Shown here: piece by piece, positions 13,591 through 23,485 of the stretch
Position numbering within the stretch: the stretch's first letter is position 1
Layout of the letters: each line of letters opens with the position of its first letter
DNA from: Sciurus carolinensis
Taxonomy: Eukaryota > Chordata > Mammalia > Rodentia > Sciuridae
Direction of reading: 5' to 3'
Assembly: GCF_902686445.1 (NCBI RefSeq)
Contig: NC_062220.1
Span: 116,856,643-116,920,642, forward strand
DNA length: 64,000 nt
Program-made: the position numbers and the translations under genes
The notes under the pieces: model-generated
Told to the model about the DNA's origin: nothing
Databases searched by the model: none
Seen by the model: only the letters and a program-made list of their open reading frames with translations

Positions 13591-14066
13591 ATGGCCTGGG
13601 CTCACGTTCTTTTCATATTCCTCGTTCACTACACAGGTGGCTGTCTATAGGGGGTTCTTGGAGGGCACCTAGGCTGTCACCTAGGATGATCTCACTCCTT
13701 CCTGGGAAGAAGGATCTGATCTGATCTCACTGATCTGTGTTGCTTTCTTCTTTCAGGGTGTTGGGCCCAGTTTTTATTGACTCAGTCCCGCTCTGTGTCA
13801 GCGTCTCCCGGGGAGACAGTCACCATCTCCTGTCTCCGCGACAGTGGCAATATTGCAAGCAACTATGTATACTGGTACCAACAGCGTCCGGGCAGTGCTC
13901 CCAGCACTGTGATCTATGATGATAATGAAAGACCCTCTGGGGTTCCTGATCGGTTCTCAGGCTCCATTGACAGCTCCTCCAACACAGCCTCCCTGATTAT
14001 CGCTGATCTGCAGATTGAGGATGAGGCTGACTACTACTGTCAGTCTTACGATGGTAGCAATAATCA
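13591..14066 (+). CDS. IGLV6: Immunoglobulin lambda V gene, IGLV6-like, intact
   Basis: The leader exon 13591-13636 encodes [15 protein letters not shown], a hydrophobic signal peptide, and ends at a GT donor. The intron runs 13637-13756 and ends TTTCAG. The V exon 13757-14066 starts in phase with [11 protein letters not shown]. Landmarks: first cysteine in [11 protein letters not shown], tryptophan in [14 protein letters not shown]2 DDNERPS, then [17 protein letters not shown] and [16 protein letters not shown] with the second cysteine. The [10 protein letters not shown] framework 3 and TVIYDDN are hallmarks of human subgroup 6 (IGLV6-57). The frame is open throughout, and the splice sites, octamer and RSS are near-perfect, so it looks functional. 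The product would be the variable domain of a lambda light chain, made after V-J joining and secreted or membrane-bound with a heavy chain. The ORF continues past the RSS in germline only by chance. Confidence 0.95.
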
Positions 14067-14105
14067 CACAGTGATCCAGACACATGGGGAAGTGAGACAA
14101 AAACT
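14067..14105 (+). other. V lambda RSS, heptamer-23-nonamer
   Basis: CACAGTG (14067-14073, consensus), a 23-bp spacer containing ATGGGGAAGT, and ACAAAAACT (14097-14105, one change from consensus). RAG1/RAG2 would cut at the heptamer border to join this V to a J lambda. Confidence 0.95.
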
Positions 14106-14804
14106 CCCTAGAGTGTCCTCAGCCTGGGTTAACCCTGAATATGTTCTAACAGTGAAGTTTGCTCCCTACTGTCTCCCCTTTGAATGGTGGAGGTGTAATT
14201 GTCTCTTCATGATGTCCTCATTGTTCCTTCCAAACACCAGTTTCTCCTTCAATATCTTGATGACTTAATCTTCTCATACATTCAAAATCAATCCCTGGAA
14301 GACATGTAAGTTAAAACAGGGATTTTTTTTAAATTCATTTTTATTGTAAACAAATGGGATATATCTTGTTTCTCTGTTTGTACATGAAGTAGAGGCATAC
14401 CATTTGTGTAATCATATATTTATCCAGGGTAATAGTTTTTGATTCATTCTGCTATTTTTTCCTCACCCCCACCCCTCTTATCCCTCTATAGAGTCCCTCC
14501 TTCCTCCATTCTTGCCCCCTTCCCACCCCCTATATGTGTCATCATCCGCTTATCGGCGAGATCATTCGTCCTTTGGTTTTTTGAGATTGGCTTATCTCAC
14601 TTAGCATGATATTCTCCAACTTCATCCATTTGCCTGCAAAAGCCATAATTTTATTATTCTTTATGACTGAGTAATATTCCATGGTATATATATATACCAC
14701 AGTTTCTTTATCCATTCATCAATTGAGGGGCATCTAGGTTGGTTCCACAATCTGGATGTTGTGAATTGAGCAGCTATGAACATTGTTGTGGCTGTATCTC
14801 TGTA

Positions 14805-17800
14805 CTACGCTGATTTTAAGTCCTTTGGGTATAGGCTGAGGAGTGGGATAGCTGGTTCAAATGGTGGGTCCATTCCGAGTTTTCTAAGGAATCTCCACAC
14901 TGCTTTCCAGAATGGTTGTACTAATTTGCAGCCCCACCAGCCATGTATGAGTGTACCTTTTCCCCCACATCCTCTCCAACAGCTGTTGTTGCTTGTATTC
15001 TTGATAATCGCCATTCTAATTGGGGTGATATGGAATCTTAGGATAGTTTTCATTTGCATTTCTCTTATTACTAGAGATGTTGAACATTTTTTCATATATC
15101 TGTTGATTGCTTGTAGATCTTCTTCTGTGAAGTGTCTGTTTATATCCTTAGCCCTTTTGTTGATTGGGTTATTTGTATTCTTGTGTAGAATTTTTTGAGT
15201 TCTTTATAGATTCTGGAAATTAGTGCTCTATCTGAAGTATGAGTGGCAAAGATTTTCTCCCACTCTGTACACTCTCTTCACATTGCAGATAGTTTCCTTT
15301 GCTGAGAGAAAGCTTTTTAGTTTGAATCTATTCCAGTTATTGATTCTTGCTTTTATTTCTTGAGCTATGGGAGTCCTGTTAAGGAAGTCTGATCCTAAGT
15401 CAACATGTTGAAGATTTGGACCTACTTTTCCTTCTATAAGATGCAGGGTCTCTGGTCTGATTTCAAAGTCCTTGATCCATTGTTGAATTTTGTGCAGGGT
15501 GAGAGATAGGGGTTTATTATCATTCTGTTGCATATGGATTTCCAGTTTTCCCAGCACCATTTGTTGAAGAGGCTATCTTTTCTCCATTACATATTTTTGG
15601 CCCCTTTGTCTAGTATGAGAAAATTGTATTTATTTGGGTTTGTGTCCAGGTCCTCTATTCTGTACCATTGATCTACCTGTCTATTTTGGTGCCAATACCA
15701 TGCTGTTTTTGTTAGTATTGCTCTGCAGTATAGTTGAAGGTCTGAGATTGCAATATCCCCTGCTTCACTCTACTTGCTAAGGATTGCTTTAGCTATGCTG
15801 GGTTTCTTATTCTTCCAGATGAATTTTATGATTGCTTGCTCTATTTCTGTAAAGTCCATCATTGGGATTGTAATTGGAATTGCGTTGAATCTGTATAGCA
15901 CTTTTGGTAGTATGACCATTTTGACAATATTACTTCTGCCTATCCAAGAACATGACAGATCTTTCCATCTTCTAAGGTTTTCTTTAATTTCTTTCTTTAG
16001 AGTTCTGTAGTTCTCATTGTAGAGGTCTTTCACCTCTTTTGTTAGATTGATTCCCAAGTATTTTATTTTTTTTTGAAGCTATTGTGAATGGGGTAGTTTT
16101 TCTAAATTCTCTTTCTGAAGATTCATCACTTATGTATAAAAATGCATTGGATTTATGAGCATTAATCTTATATCCTGCTACTTTACTAAATTCACTTATG
16201 AGTTCTAAAAGTTTTCTGGTGGAATTTTCTAGTTCCTTTTAATATATAATCATGTCATCATCAAATAGGGATAGTTTGAGTTCTTCTTTTCCTATTCGTA
16301 TCCTTTTAATTTCTTTGGTCTGTCTAATTGCTCTGACTACAGTTTTAAGGACAATGTTGAATAGAAGTGGTGAAAGAGGGCATCCCTGCCTTGTTCTAGT
16401 TTTTAGGGGGAATGATTTCAGTTTTTCACCATTTAGAATGATATTAGCCGTGGGCTTTGCATATATGGCCTTTACAATGTTAAGGAATGCTCCCACTATC
16501 CCTATTTTTTCTAGTGTTTTGAGCATGAGGGGGTGCTATATTTTATCGAATGCTTTTTCTGCATCTATTGAAATAATCATGTGATTCTTGACTTTAAGTC
16601 TATCGTTATAGTGAATTACATTTATTGATTTCGGGATGTTGAACCAACCTTGCATCCCTGGGATAAAACCTACTTGATTGTGGTGCACTATCTTTTTAAT
16701 ATATTTTTGTATGTGATTTGCTAAGATTTTGTTGAGAATTGTTGCATCAATGTTCATTAAGAATATTGGTCTGAAATTTTCTTTCCTCAATGTGTCTCTG
16801 TCTGGTTTAGGTATCAGGGTGATATTGACTTAATAGAGTTTGGGAGGGTTCCCTCCTCTTCTATTTCATGAAATACTTTGAGAAGTATTGGAATGAGCTA
16901 TTCTTTAAAGGTTTTGTAGAACTTGGCTAAGAATCCATCTGATCCTGGACTTTTCTTTGTTGGTAGGCTTTTGATGACTTCTTCTATTTCATTACTTGAA
17001 ATTGATCTATCTAAATTGTGTATGTTCTCCTCGTTCAGTTTAGGTACTTCATATGTCTCTAGAAACCTGTCGATGTCTTGGATATTTTCTATTTTGTTGG
17101 AGTATTGATTTTCAAAATAGCTTCTAATTATGTTTTGTATTTCAGTCATGTCTGTTGTGATATTTCCTTGTTCATTCCGAATTTTAGTAATTTGAGTTTT
17201 CTCTCTCCTTCTCTTTGTTAGTGTGGCTAAGGGTTTATCAATTTTGTTTATTTTTTCAAAGAACCAACTATTTATTTTGTTAATTTTTTCGATTGTTTCT
17301 TTTGTTTCAATTTCGTTGATTTCAGTTCTAATTTTTACTATTTCCTGTGTTCTACTACTTTTGGTGTTGCTCTGTTCTTTTTCTAGGGCTTTGAGCCATA
17401 GTGTCAGGTCGTTTATTTGTTGATTTTTTCTTCTTTTATTGAATGCGCTCCATGAAAGAAATTTTCCTCTAAGAACTGCTTTCATAGTGTCCCAGAGATT
17501 TTTATATGTTGTTTCTTTGTTCTCATTTACCTCTAAGAATTTTTTAATTTCCTTCCTGATGTCTTGTGTTATCCATTCATCATACAATAGCGTATTATTT
17601 AATCTCCAGGTGTTGGAGTAGTTTCTGTTTTTTACTCTTTCATTTATTTCTAATTTCAATCCATTATGATCTGATAGAATACAAGGTAGTATCTCTATCT
17701 TCTTGTATTTGCTAACAGAAGCTTTGTGGCATAAAATATGGTCTATTTTAGAGAAGGATCCATGTGCTGCTCAGAAGAAAGTGTATTTGCTCTTTGTTGG

Positions 17801-18388
17801 ATGGTATATTTTATAAATGTTTGTTAAGTCTAAATTATTGATTGTGTTTTTGAGAGTTATGGTTTCTTTGTTCAATTTTTGTTTGTAGGATCTGTCCAGT
17901 GGTGAGAGAGGTTTGTTAAAATCGCCTTGTATTATTGTGTTGTGGTCTATTTGATTTCTGGCATTGAGAAGGATTTGTTTGACATATATGGATGAGCCAC
18001 TGTTTGGGGCATAGGTAATTATGATTTTTATGTCTTGCTAGTTTATGCTTCCCTTTAGCAGTATGAAATGTCCTTCTTTATCCCTTCTGACTAACTTTGG
18101 CTTGAAGTCCACATTATCTGGTATGAGGATGGATACTCTGGCTTTTTTGCTGTGTCTATGTGCACGGTGTGTTTTTCCCCATCCTTTCACCTTTAGTCTG
18201 TGGGTATCTCTTTCTATGAGATGAGTCTTTTGCAGGCAGCAAATTGTTGGATCTTTCCTTTTAATACAATCTGCCAGTCTATGTCTTTTGATTGATGAGT
18301 TCAGGCCATTAACATTCAGGGTTATTATTGAGATATGATTTGTATTTCCGGTCATTTGGCTCATTTTTGTTTTTTGACACGACTTCAT
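14805..18388 (-). pseudogene. L1 ORF2 (endonuclease/reverse transcriptase), broken
   Basis: The ORF2 protein nicks target DNA and reverse-transcribes L1 RNA. From its N-terminus (18388) the endonuclease part reads SIITLNVNGLN. CCLQKTH stands where CCLQ(E)TH is expected, so the catalytic glutamate is replaced by lysine. Downstream, 16898-17659 has [13 protein letters not shown], 16536-16790 has [16 protein letters not shown], and 16239-16526 has [16 protein letters not shown]. The catalytic FADD-type box is FDDD (FDDDMIIY). The C-terminal cysteine region is in 14805-15095. At least six frame breaks or stops separate these blocks. It begins 23 bp after the end of ORF1, the usual L1 spacing. Confidence 0.9.
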
Positions 18389-18411
18389 TTCTCCTTTATT
18401 TGGCTGTTCCT

Positions 18412-19440
18412 TTAGGATAGTTCCTCCCTTTGCTGATTTACATCATTGTTTTTCATCTCTTCCTCATGGAATATTTTGCTGAGAATGTTCTGTAATGCTG
18501 GCTTTCTTTTTGTAAATTCTTTTCGCTTTTGTTTATCATGGAAGGATTTTATTTCGTTGTCAAATCTGAAGGTTTGTTTTGCTGGGTATAAGATTCTTGA
18601 TTGGCATCCGTTTTCTTTCAGAGATTGAAAAATGTTGTTCCAGTCCCTTCTAGCTTTTAGGATCTGGACTGAAAAATCTGCTGATATCCGTATTGGTTTC
18701 CCCCTGAATATAATTTGATTCTTTTCTCTCGCGGCCTTTAAAATTCTGTCTTTATTTTGTTTGTTAGGTATTTTCATTATAATGTGCCTTGGTGTGGGTC
18801 TATTGTAATTTTGTGTATTTGGAGTCCTATAAGCCTCTTGTACTTGATTTTCCATTTCATTCTTCAGATTTGGGAAATTTTCTGATATTATTTCGTTGAA
18901 TAGATTGTTCATTCCTTTGGTTTGTTTCTCTAAGCCTTCCTCAATCCCAATAATTCTTAAATTTGACCTTTTCATGATATCCCATAGTTCTTGTAGATTC
19001 TGTTCATGTTTTCTTACTGTCTTCTCTGTTTGGTAAACTTTGTTTTAAAGATTAAATATTTTTTCTTCGATATCTGAGGTTCTGTCTTCCAGGTGTTCTA
19101 TCCTATTTGTTATGCTTTCTATAGAGTTCTTAATTTGGTTTATTGTTTCTTTCATTTCAAGGATTTCTGTTTTTTTTTTAATATCTCTAACTCTTTATTG
19201 AAATGATATTTTTCTTCCTGTATTTGCTCTTTTAACTGTCGATTGGTGTGATCATTCAATGCCTGCATTTTCCCTTTCATCTCTTCCTTCAATGCCTGCA
19301 TTTGCTCTTTCATCACCTCGTTTGCTTCCCTGATCATTTTGATTATGTACATTCTGAACTCCCTTTCTGACATTTCTTCTGCCATGCTGTCATTGAATAT
19401 TATTGCTATACCATCTAGGTTTTTTTTGGAACATTTTCTT
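18412..19440 (-). pseudogene. L1 ORF1 (RNA-binding protein), interrupted
   Basis: The N-terminal coiled-coil part lies at 19152-19385 (starts MAEEMSEREFRMYIIK, rich in E, K and Q heptads). The RRM and C-terminal domains lie at 18412-18975 (NLRIIGIEEG, then RPTPRHIIMKIP and ILKAAREKNQIIF). The stretch between is not in one open frame. ORF1p coats L1 RNA as a trimer. The 187-codon downstream part is well preserved. Confidence 0.88.
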
Positions 19441-20129
19441 CCCTTGTTTTCTCATATTGCTGAGGTATCTATCCCTCTAGTAGTGAAACTCTGGGATATT
19501 GCAGATTTCCTCTATTGACTAATATTGTCTCTGTAGATTTCCAATAACTCTCCTCTTAGCCTTTAGTAACCTGAAGTCTTGGAGGAACTTGATAATGTGG
19601 TGCTCCACTAGGAAGCTGGCCTTCTTGGGGTGGTGGCCTTTAGGTGGGGTGTATTCCCTGAGTTGGCTCTGAGTTGGTCCTGAGTCTCTCAATACCTCTT
19701 CTTCTTGGCTTCTGGGTCTTGTCACAGGTCCTCTAGCCTGCTGTAGGTGTCTCAGGAAGGGAGTTGCCCTTCCAATGATGATGGCCATGCCCTCAGGAGT
19801 AATTCAAAATGCCTACAACAGCCTATAAAGAAGTCTCTGGCTGACTCTATTATGGTGACAAACCTTGACTTGGTGGTTGGGCAGGGTTGTTCAGTGGTGC
19901 TGTCTGTATTTGGCCTGGTGGTTGGGCAGGTTGGCTACCCACTGCCTAGCTCTGCAAGGCAGGCTGGTTGGGTGCCCACCTGCTACCTCCGCGATGCTAG
20001 CGGCCTGACTCGTGCATCAGCTTGCTCCGCCACTACGACCAAACAATGATGGCATCGACCTAGGTGCAGGAGTCAGGCGGGGTCGCTCAGTTATGATGTC
20101 TGTCCTCGGCTTGCTGGCTGGGTGAGTTC
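19441..20129 (-). promoter_or_regulatory. L1 copy A 5' UTR
   Basis: It shares with copy B only the ORF1-proximal part, up to a CTTGATAATG word (about 19598 here, 42023 in copy B), then becomes unrelated. It is GC-richer than the rest. It contains a weak internal repeat: GGTTGTTCAG near 19885 and GGTCGCTCAG near 20081, about 196 bp apart. It ends directly at the TSD without a CCAAGATGGCGG start. Confidence 0.65.
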
Positions 20130-20142
20130 TAAAACAGGGATT

Positions 20143-20505
20143 CTGAACAACAATTCTATTAATATTTTTTGTTGGGAACTGTCCTGCATGTGATAAAATG
20201 TTCAGCAGCATCACTATCTTATAATCACTCAATTCTATTAACAATCTTCCTTCAATTTTTACAACAAAATAGTTCTAAATATTGCCAAAAGTTCCCTTCC
20301 AGGAAGTAAAATCAGCATTGGTTGAGAATACTCAATTCAAGAGCTTGTCCTCAGTTATATGACACTGGTGGCTTTGAATCTTGTTTATGCCATTCATTGG
20401 TAAAATGGGTAGGTTTTTATATCTCTGAGCTTCTGGTCCCCATCTGTAGAGCAAATTAATAGCACAGATTTCAAATGAATATTCTGAAAATTGCATAGTG
20501 TTCTA
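20143..20505. other. Intergenic, no gene recognised
   Basis: Unique-looking DNA between L1 copy A and the LTR candidate. Confidence 0.5.
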
Positions 20506-20998
20506 GGTAACACTGTGGGTCCTTGTCCCCAGGAAGAAGCCTACATGGTGTTCTGTCACAAGACGGAGGCGCCAACCAGAATCCTTAGGAACTAGGGCCC
20601 CATCCCCGTCCTGTGTTCTGCGAACAGGATGTTCTCCTGTGGTTGGTAAAACAGTTCTGTGGCTTGTGAGCCTGTCACCTCCTAGGTTCGCAGAATTGCT
20701 TGTTACTTTCTGTTACCGACCTGTTATCTGCCAAATAGGCTAGTAACTGCTTATGCAAGATTTGACCTTTAGGATCTATAGCTAGCTCAAATGCAAGCAT
20801 ATAAAAGACATTGTTACACGCAATAAAGACAGAAGCAGCTTCCTTGTGACAAACGCTCCATCTCCCTTGAATAAAACTCTTCTCCTCAGATCTTTGTTCA
20901 GAGACAGAGTTCCTTTCCTCATTGTTGCTTGGTGTTGCAGACTAGGAGAGTGCAACATACGATGAACCTTTGCAAACTAAGACAGTGCAACGGTAACA
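20506..20998 (+). mobile_element. Probable solo LTR
   Basis: TATAAAAG at 20800-20807 is followed by AATAAA at 20822-20827 and again at 20870-20875, the U3/R/U5 layout of an LTR. GGTAACA occurs at 20506-20512 and 20992-20998 and may be the duplication. However, the interval then does not start with TG and end with CA, so the true borders may be inside (TGT near 20549, ACA near 20957). No viral coding sequence flanks it. The family is not identified. Confidence 0.6.
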
Positions 20999-21079
20999 GG
21001 AGAATAAATTCTGTGCTAACTAATGTTATAGAAGCCCCAAGGAAGTTGTATGATATAGTATATATCTCAGACTAGATGT

Positions 21080-21400
21080 TCTTATAATATTTCAAATATT
21101 TGTACAATGCACATGGAAATGGATGAAACCATTCATCCAAGTGACATAAAAGCTATGAAGAATGTGCTACCACATGGATGAACTTGAAAATTTATGCTGG
21201 GAGTAAGCAAAACACAAAAGATCTCACATTGTATGATTGCATTGAGAAGAAATACTAAAATGCTTAAATTTATAGAGGAAGAAAATAGAAATTATACTCA
21301 AAATTTGTCACAGCTGAAGGTGAGAGGGATGACATTGAGAATGGGAAACAGAACTATTTGAAAAAATAAAATAGGTTGATAAAAGGTCGATAAAAGTTGA
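21080..21400 (+). repeat. Possible ancient L1 3' UTR relic
   Basis: Word order (GGATGAACTTGAAAATTTATG, CACATTGTATGATTGCATTG, then TTTATAGAGGAAGAAAATAG) resembles the 3' part of old mammalian L1 families. Highly diverged and not certain. Confidence 0.35.
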
Positions 21401-22650
21401 TGGTTTCTCAGTTCCTTGGTGGCATGAAGTCAACTAAGTGCAGCTGAGGTGTTTGTAAAAGTCACTCTTTTCATTTACCTTTTGAAATAAACTGAAGAGA
21501 ACAAAGTGGTGCTGATTTTAAGTCACCTGAAGGCCAGAATGACAGCCTCTTTGATCCCCATCACCTCCTAGAGCATCTGCATCTGATAAGCTTAACAGAA
21601 CCCCATATGCACACCTGTGACAGTCTCAGGTGGGTCAGAAAGTCTATGTTCTGGTGGCAAAAAAGGACAAGGGGCCATTAGGGGTTATCTTAGCCATCCC
21701 CATAGGGTGACTCTGGCCCTGCTAGTTGGGAAGTCCTTCAGAAAGATGGAAGGTAGCTGAGAAAACAGTGAGTTGCCTCCCCCTTGTTTGGAGATGATGA
21801 CAGCTGCCAGGACCTCCCAAGATCCAAGGCCATCAAGGGCCAGTTTCATTCATTCTCAAAGACCTGGTTCAGGTAAAATCCTCATCTTCTTCTTCATCAG
21901 GAATCCAAATAATCAGGAAAGAGGAAAATATTTGACTGTAGACAATTTTCCTTCACTGGGTCTTCTGGAGAATTAAAAAGAATCAGACTCCATGCTGGAG
22001 TCTCAGGGGGCTGAATTCTAGAGTTCCCATCACATGACCTGCTTCTTTCTTCATCCTCCTCCTCCGTCTTTGCACAGGTAGGGCCTGACCTGTCTGAGGT
22101 GGAGGACTCAATGCAGGTTCCTAGTCCTTCTATGTTATGTTTCTACTCATGTGTATCATTGTTTTCTCTGTGTCTCCCCTCTGGTGTCTGAGACCCAGGT
22201 AGGGATGTCACTGAACAAGACCTCATGATAGAATGCCACAATCACCTGCACTGAAGTAGCAACATGTTGTCAACCGGGGCACAGCTTGGTAGCTGCACCT
22301 GCTGGCACATTTTTCCTAGACTCTTGTTCCTTAGGAACAAATTGCATTCGGATTTTTTAAAAAGATTCTTTCACTCCTGGTTTGTCAGTTGCCCTCCTTA
22401 TTTCTTGGTTCCAGTCTGGAATGATGCTACTTATTACCATTTAAATTTATCACTTTGAAACGACATTAAATCCCATTGGCTTCATCTCCTCTCTTCACAC
22501 TGTGAGCATAGTGGTGCATTGAACCATGGGAAGATGTAGGTTGATCACTTGGTGGACAATACTGGGTGTTTGAAGGAGGTCTTAGTTAATGGTGTCTTTT
22601 AAGCTGGGACCACTAGTGCAACTCAATTATGATTAGAATTACTTATCTAA
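21401..22650. other. Intergenic, no gene; faint V-like words
   Basis: Mostly unique sequence. Near 22180-22265 it has TGTCTGAGACCCAGG and later ACAATCACCTGCACTGAAGT, reminiscent of V lambda framework 1 up to Cys23. No framework 2, framework 3 or RSS follows, so I do not call a pseudogene. Confidence 0.35.
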
Positions 22651-22674
22651 TACACACACAACACACACACACAC

Positions 22675-22722
<48 letters not shown>
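22651..22722. repeat. (CA)n microsatellite
   Basis: An interrupted dinucleotide run, ending in about 20 perfect CA units. Confidence 0.95.
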
Positions 22723-22810
22723 AGTTCTAAACCTTGGTTTTAAACTGCTCGTTTCTGTTTGGATTATAGGCAAGATTTATATTGATTTAGAAAGACATTA
22801 AAGAAAAAGG

Positions 22811-23317
22811 ATCCCTGCCTCCTGCTTTTTGTCCTTATTTTAGTCTAGCTTCTGCTTATGAGAGAAAACTTGACTTTCCTGGTCTGGTTTATATCACTTA
22901 TCATGATGTTTTCCAATTCCATCTATTTACCAGAAAATGCCATAATTTCATTCATTTCTATGAATGAATAAACTCCATTATGTGTATATACCTTTTATTT
23001 TCTTTCTTTTATCCATTTGACAGATGATAGGCATCTGAGCTGATTCCACAACATGGCTATTATAAATTGTGTTGCTATAAACATTGGTGTGGCTGGGGGG
23101 AAATCTCATGAAAATAGAAGAGAAATCAGTGAAAAGAACAAGGGGTAAAGGGGCAGGAGAGGGACTGGAAAAGGGAGGAACAGTGGAATGAAATTGACCA
23201 AACTATCCTTCGTACACATATGAATACACCACAGTGAATTTCACCTTTATGTATATCTATAATGCACTAATTTAAAGAGAACTAAAAACAAGTAAAAAAA
23301 AAAAAAAAAAAAAAAAA
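22811..23317. mobile_element. L1 3' end with internal inversion, poly-A tailed
   Basis: About 22811-23095 reads as L1 3' UTR and 3' coding sequence on the minus strand (TATCATGATGTTTTCCAATT landmark). From about 23096 it flips to plus-strand L1 3' UTR (polypurine stretch, then TATGAATACACCACAGTGAA) and ends in a 24-base A-run (23294-23317). This layout again fits twin priming. No clear target-site duplication seen. Confidence 0.7.
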
Positions 23318-23485
23318 GACCAAGAGAGGAAAGGAAATGGGGAGGCAGAAGGTAAGGGAAAGGGAAAATACTGGGCACTGAATTAGAGAAAATTATATCC
23401 CATGCTTATATAATTATGTCAAAATGAACCCCAATATTATGTATAATTATATTAAACAATGCACTAATAAAATTTTTAAAAGAAC
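23318..23485 (+). mobile_element. L1 3'-end fragment
   Basis: A polypurine stretch is followed by TATAATTATGTCAAAATGAA and GCACTAATAAAA, the 3' terminus of an L1 in plus orientation, directly behind the A-tail of the preceding element. Confidence 0.6.

Larger units (their letters stand above)
14312..20142 (-). mobile_element. Near-full-length L1 (copy A) with 13-bp TSD
   Basis: TAAAACAGGGATT occurs at 14312-14324 and again at 20130-20142, an exact target-site duplication. The about 5.8 kb between carries, on the minus strand, a 5' UTR (about 19450-20129), ORF1 (about 18412-19440), ORF2 (about 14800-18388) and a 3' UTR with its 3' end at 14325. Both ORFs are broken, so it is immobile. The exact duplication suggests a fairly recent insertion. 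Its 5' UTR is unlike that of copy B at 36737-42888. Confidence 0.93.

Noticed and set aside
22180..22300. V framework-1-like words near Cys23
   Set aside because: No framework 2, framework 3, second cysteine or RSS follows within the expected distance.
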